DNA of 64,000 nt. Source: CAZGUX01 sp964529305. GTDB taxonomy: Bacteria > Acidobacteriota > Terriglobia > Bryobacterales > Bryobacteraceae. Shown here one piece after another: positions 17,325 through 26,213 of this stretch. The number at the start of each line of letters is the position of its first letter. The stretch's first letter is position 1. The position numbers and the translations under genes are program-made. The stretch spans positions 1-64,000 of the forward strand of contig CAZGUX010000228.1 of assembly GCA_964529305.1 (NCBI GenBank), read 5' to 3'. Under the pieces are notes generated by a model, which saw only the letters and a list, made by a program, of their open reading frames with translations, was not told the origin of the DNA and ran no database searches.

Positions 17325-17346
17325 GTTCGGCAGTTTCCGGCCGAAC
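17325..17346. promoter_or_regulatory. Hairpin between the Gfo/Idh/MocA and transporter-HEAT genes
   Basis: GTTCGGC at 17325-17331 pairs perfectly with GCCGAAC at 17340-17346 (8-base loop), followed by GGTTTGTGG. It lies 53 bases after a stop and 114 bases before the next start. It could be a weak terminator or a regulatory dyad; there is no uninterrupted T tract. Confidence 0.3.
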
Positions 17347-17459
17347 GGTTTGTGGATCATCCTCTCTCCCGTCCGAGGGCTTAGCCGTGTTGCAATCCCG
17401 CTGCGCCCAAAGAAGACATTCTCCGGGGACTGCTATGGTAACCTGACCCTTGCTCCCGC

Positions 17460-20195
17460 ATGACGAGATACTGGCGAAAGCTCTTTGATATCCGGCCGGG
17501 CGAAGGTGCGAGAACGCTGTCGATGGCGGCGTATCTCCTGATCGTGCTGTTTGCGTACTACATCCTCAAGCCGGTGTCTCGTGCGATGTTCCTGGCGAAG
17601 TTCGACATTGACCGGGTCCCGTATCTCTACATCCTGATCGCTGTAGTCGGCGGCGTGTTCGCCACTTACTACAGCAAGGCCGCGACGACGTGGTCGCTGA
17701 AAGCCGCGGTCACCTGGACCACCGCGGGTACGATCGTCTGCCTGATTTTCTTCTGGTGGGTGCTGCAGCTCAAGTTGCCCTGGATGTTGTATGTGTTCAA
17801 CGTCTGGTCGAGCCTGTTCGGCGTGGTGACAGTGGCCCAAGGGTGGCTGGTGGCTTCCAATGTCTTTGACTCGCGCGAGGCCAAGCGGCTGTACGGCCTG
17901 GTGGGACTCGGCGCGGTCCTCGGCGGCTGGACCGGAAGCGCGTTCACTGCCTTCATGGTCCAGCATCTCGCACCGGCGAACCTGGTGATCGTCTGCGCGT
18001 TGCTGATGGGGATGGCGTACGGGATGTTCCGGATCACGATCGCTCAAAAAGGAGTCCTGATTGCAGGCGCCAAAGCCGAACGCGGCGACGACCAGAGCGA
18101 GGCTTTCTCGGTTTTGGGAATGCTGGGCGACATACGCCGCACACGCCATCTCCAGGTCATCATCGCGATCGTCCTGATCACGTTCCTGGCGGATGTCGTC
18201 GTCGAGTATCAATTGCAGGCCGCCGCCAAAATCGAATACGGACAAGACGCCCGCGAGCTGACTCGCTTCATGGGTGGATATTACTTCTGGCTGAACCTCG
18301 CCAGCTTCGTTTTGCAGTTATTCCTCACGGCGATCATGGTTCGCGCCTTCGGCGTCGGCGGCACGTTGCAGGTGATGCCCGGTTCGATCGCGCTGGCATC
18401 GGTGGCGGCCTACTTCTTCTCCGGTCTCTGGGCTTCCGCCGCCGTCCGGATGGTGGAAGCGTCCAGCCGTTATTCGTTCAATCGGGCGGGGATGGAACTG
18501 CTGTACCTGCCGCTCCCGTTGGAATTGCGCAACCGGACGAAGGCGTTTGTCGACATCGCCGTCGATCGGTTTGGCCGCGGGTTGGGAGGCATGGCGCTGG
18601 TCGGGCTGACCTGGGTGGGTTTTGTCGGACCCAAAGATCTGCCGCTGGTGGTCATTGGGCTGTGTCTGGCGTGGATGGCGTTGTCGCATGTCGCCCAGCG
18701 TGAGTATTCGAAAACGCTGCGCAGCCGGGTGGAACGGCGGCGGCTCGACCTGGTCGACGCACGGTTTACCGTGAGCGATCCGGCCACGATCCGCTTGCTC
18801 GAGGAATCGGCCGAGGGTCCACAGGTAGCCGCGGCGAATTACGCGCTGTCGCTACTCGCCGAATCCCCGGGCTACGACATCGAACCCTTGTTGATCCGCC
18901 TGTTGCCCACGGCGCCGCCCGCGGTACGCGCGAAAGTGTTCGAACTGGCCGAACGGATCGAGACGGACACACTTCTGAAGGCGGCCGAAGGAACCGTCAA
19001 GCAGGCAGACGATTCGCCGGCGACGACCGCCGCGGCCCGTTACTGGATCCGCCGGTCCCCGCAGGCGCGCGAGGTCGCGGGACGGCTGCTGGAGCATGTC
19101 AATCCGAGGGTGGTCGAGGGAGCGATCGAAGGCCTCGGGCCAAACCCGGAACTGGCGCAAGAGCTGATCGGAGAGTCGTGGCTGGCGGTCCGGGCCGCCT
19201 CCGGCGACTTGATGACGCGGCGTCTGGCCGCCTACGCGATCGGCGTCCGCGGCGACCAGGGCACCGAGATTCTCCGTCACCTGCTGGACGATCCCGACCC
19301 CGCCGTCGTGGAAGCCGCCTGCGAAGCGGCCGGCAAGCTGAAGAACCGGACGTATGTCCCGCAGATGCTCTCGCACCTGACGGATCGCCGGGTGCGCAGC
19401 ACGGCCATTGCGTCGCTGGCGGCGTTTGGCGCGCGGATTTGTGGAACCTTGGCGGACCTGCTCCAGGATGGATCAGCACCTCTAGCGCTGAGGCGTCAAA
19501 TCCCGCGTGTCCTCAAAGCCATCGTCGACCAGCGAAGCGTGGACGCGCTGCTTGCCTCGATCGGGGACCGCGAATTGACGGTGAGGCTCTCCGTGCTGCG
19601 CGCCCTGGCCGGCTTGCGCGAGATCGCGCCCGGCCTGAACTACGGCGCCGACTCCGTGACGCAGCAGATATTGAACGAGGCCCGCTACTACTACGAACTG
19701 GACGCCGCGCTCAAGCCGCTGGGCGAACCTGGCGGAAGGAAGGCGGCGGAGTTGCTCCGCCGATCGCTTCAGGAGCGAATGGCCCAGGCGGTGGACCGGC
19801 TCTTCCACCTGCTGGGTTTACGATACTCGCCGCGGGACATGTTTGCCGCCTACCGGTCCGTTTCCCGCAAGAACCAGGAAGATGTGGCCGCGGCGATCGA
19901 GTTCCTGGAGACGGTTCTCGACCGGCCGCTTAAGCGAGTGGTTGTGCCGATGCTGGAGCCCAGCGGCGCGGTCGCCGAAAAAGGCAAGGAGTTGTTCGGT
20001 ATTGAGTTCAACTCGTCCGAAGAGGCGCTGCGGGAATTGATCCGCGGGGGCGATCCGTGGCTGGTGGCGTGCGCGGTCGCCGCCGCGGCCGAGGCCGGCC
20101 AGGCTAAGCTGATTCCGGAGATCCAGGAAGTGCGCCGAAGCGGCGGGTCGGACGTGAGCGAAGTGGCCGGATCGGCTCTTGCCGCCCTGGTGTGA
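17460..20195 (+). CDS. NTP/NDP exchanger-like (MFS-fold) transporter fused to HEAT repeats
   Basis: 911 residues. The first ~420 form about 12 membrane helices; the opening (FDIRPGEGARTLSMAAYLLIVLFAYYILKPVSRAMFL) resembles the Npt1/Npt2 ATP/ADP translocase-like family. From about 430 to the end the protein is soluble and made of HEAT-type helical pairs (for example IRLLEESAEGPQVAAANYAL and VVEGAIEGLGPNPELAQELI). Classical family members swap nucleotides in intracellular parasites; free-living bacteria carry fused forms whose substrate is unknown. Ten bases separate it from the cNMP-binding gene, and kinase and receiver genes follow, so the HEAT part may be a docking platform for regulation. 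Transport activity is inferred from fold only. Confidence 0.75.
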   Translation: MTRYWRKLFDIRPGEGARTLSMAAYLLIVLFAYYILKPVSRAMFLAKFDIDRVPYLYILIAVVGGVFATYYSKAATTWSLKAAVTWTTAGTIVCLIFFWWVLQLKLPWMLYVFNVWSSLFGVVTVAQGWLVASNVFDSREAKRLYGLVGLGAVLGGWTGSAFTAFMVQHLAPANLVIVCALLMGMAYGMFRITIAQKGVLIAGAKAERGDDQSEAFSVLGMLGDIRRTRHLQVIIAIVLITFLADVVVEYQLQAAAKIEYGQDARELTRFMGGYYFWLNLASFVLQLFLTAIMVRAFGVGGTLQVMPGSIALASVAAYFFSGLWASAAVRMVEASSRYSFNRAGMELLYLPLPLELRNRTKAFVDIAVDRFGRGLGGMALVGLTWVGFVGPKDLPLVVIGLCLAWMALSHVAQREYSKTLRSRVERRRLDLVDARFTVSDPATIRLLEESAEGPQVAAANYALSLLAESPGYDIEPLLIRLLPTAPPAVRAKVFELAERIETDTLLKAAEGTVKQADDSPATTAAARYWIRRSPQAREVAGRLLEHVNPRVVEGAIEGLGPNPELAQELIGESWLAVRAASGDLMTRRLAAYAIGVRGDQGTEILRHLLDDPDPAVVEAACEAAGKLKNRTYVPQMLSHLTDRRVRSTAIASLAAFGARICGTLADLLQDGSAPLALRRQIPRVLKAIVDQRSVDALLASIGDRELTVRLSVLRALAGLREIAPGLNYGADSVTQQILNEARYYYELDAALKPLGEPGGRKAAELLRRSLQERMAQAVDRLFHLLGLRYSPRDMFAAYRSVSRKNQEDVAAAIEFLETVLDRPLKRVVVPMLEPSGAVAEKGKELFGIEFNSSEEALRELIRGGDPWLVACAVAAAAEAGQAKLIPEIQEVRRSGGSDVSEVAGSALAALV

Positions 20196-20205
20196 GGAAC
20201 GGAAC

Positions 20206-20628
20206 ATGCCGGAACTGAACATCGTCGAAAAGGTCATCGCGCTAGAAGCGGTGGAGTTGTTGAAGAGCCTCTCGCCCGAGCAGTTGGCGCGGGTTGCTTC
20301 GATCGCCCGGGAGGTTTCGGTGCCGCCGGCCAAGGCAATCTTCGAGGCGGGCAAGGACGTGGATGCGTTGTACGTCGTGCTCGACGGCTCGGTGGAGATC
20401 AGCCGCGGCGGCGACATCCTTCTACACGCCCGCCAGAACGAAGTGATCGGCGCCTGGGCTCTTTTCGATGATGAGCCGATGCAGGTGACGGCCCGGGCGG
20501 CCGAGGACGTGCGGCTTCTGAAGATCAACCGCAGCGACTTTTATGAGCTGTTGAGCGACAACATCGAAATCGCCGCCGGCATTTTCACGACACTGGTGAG
20601 GCGGTTCCGCAAGCTGGTGGAGGGCTAG
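20206..20628 (+). CDS. Cyclic-nucleotide-binding domain protein (stand-alone)
   Basis: The ATG at 20206 follows GAGGAAC at a good spacing and lies 10 bases after the transporter stop. The 140-residue product is a single cNMP-binding beta-roll: ELLKSLSPEQLARVASIAREV, AIFEAGKDVDALYVVLDGSVEI, then EVIGAWALFDDEPMQVTARAAEDVRLLKI and a C-terminal helix. The phosphate-binding cassette (normally FGE...RxAT) reads IGAWALFDDEPMQVTARA, so the Arg that contacts cyclic phosphate is missing and ligand binding is doubtful. It has no output domain. Related transporters elsewhere are fused directly to such a domain, suggesting that the two proteins work together. Confidence 0.85.
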   Translation: MPELNIVEKVIALEAVELLKSLSPEQLARVASIAREVSVPPAKAIFEAGKDVDALYVVLDGSVEISRGGDILLHARQNEVIGAWALFDDEPMQVTARAAEDVRLLKINRSDFYELLSDNIEIAAGIFTTLVRRFRKLVEG

Positions 20629-20743
20629 ACGCGGTGGCGCAGCCGGGCGCCTGCCGTACGCGCCCGCCCGGCGGCGCCAGGCATTGCCCGGCAGCGCCCG
20701 AGCCGGTGATTCATAATATAAAGAGAGACACGATTTCGCCTCG

Positions 20744-21604
20744 ATGGATACCAACGGACATCCCGGCGCGGAGCTTGACCAGGCCAGGGAAGAGCTCGAG
20801 CGAGTCCGGGCGCAACTGATGGAGGCCTCGCGCATGGCCGCGCTGGGCGGCCTGCTGGCCTCGATCGTACACGAGATCAACACGCCGATCGGCTCCATCC
20901 TTTCGAACAACCAGGTGATGATCCGGTCGCTGGACGCGATCTCCCAAAAGATCGCGGCAAGCCCCGACGCCGGAAACCCGGGACTGCTCAAGGCTCTCGC
21001 CATCATCGAGATGATGCGCGGTCTTGCGGCCGTGGACAAGATCGCCTGCGAGCGAATCTCTTCGGTCGTGCGCGGTCTCAAGACGTTTTCCCGCGCCGAC
21101 GACGGAACTCCGCGCGAATCGGACCTTCGCGACCAGATCAACGACACGCTCAAACTCGTGTCGTGCGAGTACCGGCAGAGGGTCCGCGTGGTCACCGATT
21201 TCGGCGACGTGCCCAAAGTCGAATGCTATCCGCAGTTGCTGAACCAGGTGTTCCTGAACATTCTGGTGAACGCCGGCCAGGCGATCCAGGGCGAGGGAAC
21301 GGTTCAGATCCAAACCCGCCAGGATGGCGACTTTGTGCGGGTATCGATCAGCGATACGGGCCACGGCATCTCGGCGGAGACGCTGCCCAAGCTGTTTTCC
21401 GGCTTCACGACCAAACCGGTCGGGGTCGGAACCGGCCTGGGATTGCTGATCTCGCGGCAGATTGTCGAACGGCACCACGGCACCATCGAAGTGGAAAGCC
21501 AGGTGGGCACAGGCACGACGTTCCACGTGCGCATTCCGATGAGGCAGACTGAGCCGGACCGCCATCCGGTCCCCGAAGGAGAGACGAAGTCGAGTGGCCA
21601 ATAA
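20744..21604 (+). CDS. Soluble histidine kinase
   Basis: 286 residues with no membrane segment. A short coiled coil (residues 8-30) leads to an H-box, LASIVHEINTPIGSI, then a long helical dimerisation region and an HATPase domain (LNILVNAGQAIQG, DTGHGISAE, GVGTGLGLLISRQIVERH). The sequence resembles the catalytic part of GAF/PAS-type kinases but no sensory domain is present, so the input probably comes through a partner, perhaps the cNMP-domain protein or the HEAT part of the transporter. The receiver gene starts inside its last codons (10-base overlap), which makes the two a likely cognate pair. Confidence 0.88.
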   Translation: MDTNGHPGAELDQAREELERVRAQLMEASRMAALGGLLASIVHEINTPIGSILSNNQVMIRSLDAISQKIAASPDAGNPGLLKALAIIEMMRGLAAVDKIACERISSVVRGLKTFSRADDGTPRESDLRDQINDTLKLVSCEYRQRVRVVTDFGDVPKVECYPQLLNQVFLNILVNAGQAIQGEGTVQIQTRQDGDFVRVSISDTGHGISAETLPKLFSGFTTKPVGVGTGLGLLISRQIVERHHGTIEVESQVGTGTTFHVRIPMRQTEPDRHPVPEGETKSSGQ

Positions 21605-22073
21605 CCCCATGCCCACCGTGATCCTGGTCGACGATGAGGACATGGTGCTCACCAGTATCCGGGCGTTTCTGACGCTCGAGACCGAATATGACGTCCAAAC
21701 CTTCTCGGACCCGGAGCGCGCCGCCGACCATCTCAAGGTTCAACGCGCCGACGTGGTGATCTCCGATTACCTGATGCCGAAGATGAACGGCATCCAGTTT
21801 CTGGCCAAGGCGAAAGAAGTGCAGCCCGAGACACCGCGCGTCCTGTTGACCGGCCATGCCGACAAGCAGAGCGCCATTCAGGCGATCAACGACGTCTCCC
21901 TGTTCCAGTATCTGGAGAAACCCTGGGACAACTCCCAGTTGCTGCTGGTGATCAACGCCGCCATCGAACGGGCGAACCTGTACCGCGACCTGCGGGACAA
22001 GATCACCGAACTGGCCACCGCGAACTCGAACCTGCGCGAGATCCAGACTCGACTGTTGCGGGCGTTCTTCTAG
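21594..22073 (+). CDS. Response regulator (receiver plus C-terminal coiled coil)
   Basis: GTG 21594 lies in the end of the kinase gene; ATG 21609 (MPTVILVDDED) is an equally good start. About 155-159 residues. The receiver domain has VDDED, phosphoacceptor Asp in DVVISDYLMP, Thr in LLTGHAD and the Lys of EKPWD, a receiver ending common in RpfG/HD-GYP-type regulators. After the receiver only about 35 residues remain, a predicted coiled coil (LYRDLRDKITELATANSNLR), with no DNA-binding or enzymatic output. It may relay phosphate or act by protein contact. It is followed by a tandem hairpin at 22091-22124. Confidence 0.88.
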   Translation: MANNPMPTVILVDDEDMVLTSIRAFLTLETEYDVQTFSDPERAADHLKVQRADVVISDYLMPKMNGIQFLAKAKEVQPETPRVLLTGHADKQSAIQAINDVSLFQYLEKPWDNSQLLLVINAAIERANLYRDLRDKITELATANSNLREIQTRLLRAFF

Positions 22074-22090
22074 CGCTCCGCCGTCGTGGC

Positions 22091-22124
22091 GCGCGCTTCA
22101 GCGTGCAAAGGGACTTTAGTCCCT
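22091..22124. repeat. Tandem-hairpin element after the receiver gene
   Basis: Two adjacent stem-loops: GCGCGC/GCGTGC (6 bp with one wobble, loop TTCA, 22091-22106) and AGGGAC/GTCCCT (6 bp perfect, loop TTTA, 22109-22124), starting 18 bases after the stop at 22073. Hairpins of the form GGGACTAAAGTCCC next to a TTCAGC-type hairpin are, from memory, dispersed repeats in acidobacterial genomes. A similar two-stem layout occurs at 47527-47563. It may also end transcription. Confidence 0.5.
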
Positions 22125-22200
22125 CGGTTTACACCCGCGGTTCGGAGCCAGGCGTCGAAGGACCGCCGGCTTTGCTGCTATCCTCGTCACGCACACCGCC

Positions 22201-23394
22201 GTGAATCGACGACACGCCATCCTCCTTTCGGCCGCCGCTCCATGGCTGGCCGCGCACGCCAAGCCTCGCGGCACCCGCCTGTTTTTCTCCACCCAGGGCC
22301 AGGTGTCCACCGTCGGGCTCGACGGCGAGGACGAACAGCCGCTGCGCTACGGCGTTGCCGGCATCCACCGATGGCAACCGGGCCCGCCGCTGCACGACGG
22401 CCGCCGCATGATCATGATTGGCTGGGAAGACGGCAAGATCCACCTGGGCGGCGTGCGCAGTCACCAGTTTCTCTGCGATCTGACAACCGGCACGATGGAA
22501 CGGGAGATCCTGACGACCAACCGCCTGGCGCCCCACTATGCGCCCGTCGCCGTGATGCCGGGAGACGAACGCCTGCTGGTGAACGTCATCCTGAAAGGTG
22601 ACTCGCTGTTGTACGACGTTAAGCTCGACGGCTCCGACGCACGGCCGGCGCCGACGCCAAAGCCCGGATTCTCGTATGGTTTCTCGTTGAGCGCCGATGG
22701 GCGATGGCTGGCGTACCACACCACCGGCCCGAACCGGCGTCCCTACCGCATCTACACACAGCAAATCGACGGGTCCCAACAACAATGCATCGCCGAAAAA
22801 GCCGGGCATCTGTACTTCGGCCCCGTCTGGTCTCCCGATGGCCAATGGCTGCTCTATGCGGATTGCATCCCGGCGACGGACCCGGGCCATGACTGGGCGG
22901 ATCTGGTTGTCTCGAAGCCTGACGGCTCCGAGCACCGCGGGGTCACAACAGGCCAGGCCTTGTGGTTCGCTTCCTCGTACGGCGTCGCAGGGAACCACGG
23001 CAGCGGGTCCATCATTCCCGAGTGGTCGTCCGACGGCCGCTCGATTCTGGTCAATCGCCGAATCCCCGGGTCGAAGGTCCCCTGGGAATTCCAACCCAAC
23101 CGCCCCGATACCGACCACTTCAACCGCGACTTCAAGCCGGAGGCCGCGCGAGGCGGCACGCACATCTGCCTGATCGATCCGCGCTCGGGCCGCGTTCGGG
23201 AACTGACCCCGGCACGCGAAGGCCTCTGGGAGTGGGGACCGCATTTCACCCCGGACGGGAAACGCATCGTGTTCCACCGCGCCGCCGCCGGCGAGCTTCC
23301 GTCCATCTGGGTGATGAACGCCAACGGCTCCGGCCAGCGCCGGGTCACCCGCGGCACGGACAATCAGGGCGCCATCTTCTCCCGCTGGATGTAG
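22201..23394 (+). CDS. PD40/TolB-type beta-propeller protein, exported
   Basis: Starts at GTG 22201; 397 residues with a short twin-arginine-like export signal (MNRRHAILLSAAAPWLAAHA). The rest is a beta-propeller built from WD40-like PD40 repeats with the usual SPDGQWLLY, SSDGRSILV and TPDGKRIVFHR phrases, each before a strand. Such proteins resemble oligogalacturonate lyase-like or TolB-type propellers that bind peptides or sugars; HYAPVAVMPGDERLL and HNPDW-type His clusters could suggest the former, but no catalytic residue is certain. It is convergent with the CocE hydrolase, with only a 4-base gap. Confidence 0.7.
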   Translation: MNRRHAILLSAAAPWLAAHAKPRGTRLFFSTQGQVSTVGLDGEDEQPLRYGVAGIHRWQPGPPLHDGRRMIMIGWEDGKIHLGGVRSHQFLCDLTTGTMEREILTTNRLAPHYAPVAVMPGDERLLVNVILKGDSLLYDVKLDGSDARPAPTPKPGFSYGFSLSADGRWLAYHTTGPNRRPYRIYTQQIDGSQQQCIAEKAGHLYFGPVWSPDGQWLLYADCIPATDPGHDWADLVVSKPDGSEHRGVTTGQALWFASSYGVAGNHGSGSIIPEWSSDGRSILVNRRIPGSKVPWEFQPNRPDTDHFNRDFKPEAARGGTHICLIDPRSGRVRELTPAREGLWEWGPHFTPDGKRIVFHRAAAGELPSIWVMNANGSGQRRVTRGTDNQGAIFSRWM

Positions 23395-23398
23395 ACGC

Positions 23399-25198
23399 TC
23401 ACCTTGGCGGAATCACCGGCAGCACCACGTGCGACGGATACCGCGCCGAGTGGTAAATCCGCTGCCGTGCCACCACCGGTTGCGTCGCAAATCCGTTGTT
23501 GTCCGCCCCCGTATTCAGATTGGGCAAATAGTACGGGAAGTAGCTGCTCGAAACCTCCACGCGGATGCGGTGCCCCTTGGCAAAGACGTTGCCTGTCGCG
23601 CGCCAGAACTCGATCGAATATTCGTAGACCTTATCGGGCTCAATGGTGGAAAGCCGCTTGGGTTGAAACGCGCCCTCCCGATCCGGGTCCCGATACCGCG
23701 CGCGCATCACTCCATCGCACAACAACGCGGCGTAGCCGTCGGGACGGACATCGATCAGCCGCACCATCCAATCCGTATCGCGGGCGGAGGTGGCGGCATA
23801 CAGCTTCGCTCGAACCGGGCCGGTGATCTCGACCGCTTCGGCCAGAGGGGCCGTGTCGTACACCAGCACATCGTCGCCGATCGCGGGCACCCGCGCATCC
23901 ACCGCGCCGTCGATGTGGCCTCCGGTGAACGGGGCGCGTGACGGCTTGGATGGATCATAGACATACGCGTCGAACTCGGCGCCGCCGCCCGCTTGCGGGC
24001 CGAGTGTCCCGTCGCCTTTCAGCGAGTTCGCTTTGCCCCCGCTCGACAGGTAATATTGAGTCCAGCGGGTCTGCGGCAGCGGCCAGTCCTTTTCCGCATA
24101 CCAGCGATTCACGCCCATCACGAACACCCACACGGGCGGATCGTCCATCACGCCGTTCGCTTCGCCCTTCAGCCAATAGTCGAACCAGCGGCAGGTGAGG
24201 CCGTCGAGGTCGATGAGCGAATCGGCGCCGTAATCGAAGCCCGCCAGTTCGCGGCTGCTGTTGATGCCGTGCGGCCAGGGTCCGATGATCAGCCGGGGCC
24301 GCCGCGTTTCCGGCGTTGGCCCCCGCTGTCGCATGCCGAGGTAGTTCTGCGGAGAGCCCGGGAAGTTCGCGTCGAACCAACCCGTCGCCTGGAACGCGGG
24401 CGCGCGCACCCGCTCGTATTGGTCGTAGGCGTTCCGCTGCCAGTAATCGTTCGCCAGGTTGTTCTTGATCCACTCGTCGTACCAGGCCCCGTCGCGCACG
24501 CCCATGCGGTTGAAGATGTCGGCCTGCGGCACGCGCGCCATGTTCTCCGCGCGGTACGTGCTGAATCCTCCGTACGGCCCAGGACCGATCACCTGTTCGG
24601 TGCGGCCCGCCATCCGCGCGCCCCAGTCGATCGCCCAGGCCGACAGGATGCCGTTCTGATACGGGGCGTTGTCCAGGCCGCTCGAGGGCGGCGACACGAA
24701 CGGGGCCATCGCCTTCAGGTGCGGCGGCGCTTGCGACGCCGTCCACCATTGCGTCCAGCCCAGGTACGACCCGCCCATCATTCCCACGTTGCCGGTGCAC
24801 CAGGGTTGGGCGGCGATCCACTCCACCAGATCGTAGCCGTCGCGCTTGTGCAGATCGGTGAACGGGTCCCATGTGCCTTCCGAATCGAAGCGCCCACGCG
24901 TGTCGGTCAGGACCACCGCGTAGCCTCGCCTGGCCCACCACTTCGCCTTGTCCACGCCGCCAGGACTGTTGTTGCTGTACGGCGTGTGGCTCAGGATGGC
25001 AGGGTATTTCCCGGCGGCGTCCGGCAAGTAGATGTCGGCCGAGATCCGGACTCCATCCCGCATTCGGACCAGGTTACCCCTCGTCGACTGGACGCCATAG
25101 CGTTCCGGCGAGTACCGGCCCGGATCCGGCTTCACCGCCGCCAGCAGGGTGGGCAGAGCCAGCATCAGGGGCAAGGATCGGGACACGAACGTAGTCAT
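23399..25198 (-). CDS. CocE/NonD family hydrolase (S15-type), secreted
   Basis: 599 residues with a signal peptide (MTTFVSRSLPLMLALPTLLAAV). The N-terminal alpha/beta-hydrolase domain carries RGYAVVLTDTRGRFDSEG and the nucleophile elbow MMGGSYLGWTQW with Ser144; Asp and His candidates lie around FDYGADS and GPWPHG. The C-terminal third is the beta-sandwich of the X-Pro dipeptidyl-peptidase/cocaine-esterase family (AKLYAATSARDTDWMVRLIDV; HRIRVEVSSSYFPYY). These enzymes hydrolyse esters or peptide amides; the substrate is unknown. It is a monocistronic gene with a divergent promoter toward the PaaK-like gene. Confidence 0.9.
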   Translation of the reverse strand: MTTFVSRSLPLMLALPTLLAAVKPDPGRYSPERYGVQSTRGNLVRMRDGVRISADIYLPDAAGKYPAILSHTPYSNNSPGGVDKAKWWARRGYAVVLTDTRGRFDSEGTWDPFTDLHKRDGYDLVEWIAAQPWCTGNVGMMGGSYLGWTQWWTASQAPPHLKAMAPFVSPPSSGLDNAPYQNGILSAWAIDWGARMAGRTEQVIGPGPYGGFSTYRAENMARVPQADIFNRMGVRDGAWYDEWIKNNLANDYWQRNAYDQYERVRAPAFQATGWFDANFPGSPQNYLGMRQRGPTPETRRPRLIIGPWPHGINSSRELAGFDYGADSLIDLDGLTCRWFDYWLKGEANGVMDDPPVWVFVMGVNRWYAEKDWPLPQTRWTQYYLSSGGKANSLKGDGTLGPQAGGGAEFDAYVYDPSKPSRAPFTGGHIDGAVDARVPAIGDDVLVYDTAPLAEAVEITGPVRAKLYAATSARDTDWMVRLIDVRPDGYAALLCDGVMRARYRDPDREGAFQPKRLSTIEPDKVYEYSIEFWRATGNVFAKGHRIRVEVSSSYFPYYLPNLNTGADNNGFATQPVVARQRIYHSARYPSHVVLPVIPPR

Positions 25199-25277
25199 TT
25201 CCCGAGAATGCTACCACCTTCAGGAGACCCTTCTGGAGACCTGTTCCGCATTGGCACATCCGGCCGCTCGTCCGTTG

Positions 25278-25295
25278 AAAATCAAGTGAGATTTT
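25278..25295. promoter_or_regulatory. Small dyad in the divergent CocE / PaaK-like promoter region
   Basis: AAAATC at 25278-25283 pairs with GATTTT at 25290-25295 around AAGTGA, 80 bases from the CocE start and 43 bases from the PaaK-like start. The 139-base intergenic stretch contains nothing else recognisable. A weak operator candidate only. Confidence 0.2.
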
Positions 25296-25337
25296 GGCCG
25301 CGCCGGGGACACTAATTCACGTGGGCGTTGAAGACCC

Positions 25338-26213
25338 ATGCTGATCCGCATCCGGTTTCGAGGCACCAGCCTTCCCGATGAGCAGCGCCTGGGGCGCTTT
25401 CGCCGCGTCCTGCGGGCGGCCCGTCAGACCCTACGGTACCGGGGAGTCCTCGAGTCCGCCGGCCTCGGCAGCGAGGAGGACCTGCGGAAGATTCGGTCCA
25501 TTGAAGAAGCGCTCAGCCGCGTCCCTCGCCTGGAACCGATGGACCTGCGCACTTCGATGGAGTCTTTTCGCAACCCAAGGGCCGAGCCGTCCGTTCCCGC
25601 CCGGTTTTTCTACCCGGCCGGGACACAACCCCGGACCGCCGTGGTGCTCTCCAGGCGCAGGCAGTGGTTCGAGGAGTCCAAACTCGTCAGCGTGTTCGAG
25701 CCTGCCAACCTGGAGACCCTCCAGCGTTTCGAACCGGATGCGCTCGCCGCGCCGACGGCTTTCCTGGTGTTTCTGGCGCGGATGATCGATGCCGGCGACT
25801 TTCCGTCCTTCCCCCGAGTGCGGCGGGGGGTAGTCGCTTTCAGCGGACTGACGCCCCGGCGCGAAGGCGCCGCGTTTCTGAGCGTCGCCGATCGCGAGTT
25901 GTTGTGGCAGGTGTTTCGCGTGCCGGTGTTCGAGCAGTATCTCGGGTTCGACGGAAGGCTGGTCGCTTGGGAGTGTGAAGCGCACGACGGGATGCACGTG
26001 GTTCCGGAGAACTCGGTGCTGGAGCACGATCGCACTCCGGAGATGTTGTTTACGTCGCTCACCGATTGCCGCACTCCCACGTTGCGTCTGGGGACGCGCG
26101 TCAACGGTTCTATCGAAGGGCAGCGCTGTCCCTGCGGCCACCGCACGCCCTTACTCGTGAACCTGCGTCCCGTTCCCGAGCCGAGGCGTTACAAGGCGGC
26201 CGCCAACGCTTGA
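25338..26213 (+). CDS. PaaK/CapK-like adenylate-forming-family protein, probably degenerate
   Basis: 291 residues, no signal peptide. The C-terminal half resembles the phenylacetate-CoA ligase (PaaK) group: FEQYLGFDGRLVAWECEAHDGMHV corresponds to the loop before the AMP-binding aspartate region, and CPCGHRTPLLVNL mimics the CxCGRT segment of PaaK. The N-terminal half (RRVLRAARQTLRYRGVLESAGL) looks like the helical start of the same family. It is shorter than the usual ~430 residues and lacks the Ser/Thr/Gly-rich ATP loop, so it is unlikely to activate acids by the classical route. It might be a relic or a repurposed binding protein. The start ATG 25338 has no clear ribosome site. Confidence 0.5.
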   Translation: MLIRIRFRGTSLPDEQRLGRFRRVLRAARQTLRYRGVLESAGLGSEEDLRKIRSIEEALSRVPRLEPMDLRTSMESFRNPRAEPSVPARFFYPAGTQPRTAVVLSRRRQWFEESKLVSVFEPANLETLQRFEPDALAAPTAFLVFLARMIDAGDFPSFPRVRRGVVAFSGLTPRREGAAFLSVADRELLWQVFRVPVFEQYLGFDGRLVAWECEAHDGMHVVPENSVLEHDRTPEMLFTSLTDCRTPTLRLGTRVNGSIEGQRCPCGHRTPLLVNLRPVPEPRRYKAAANA

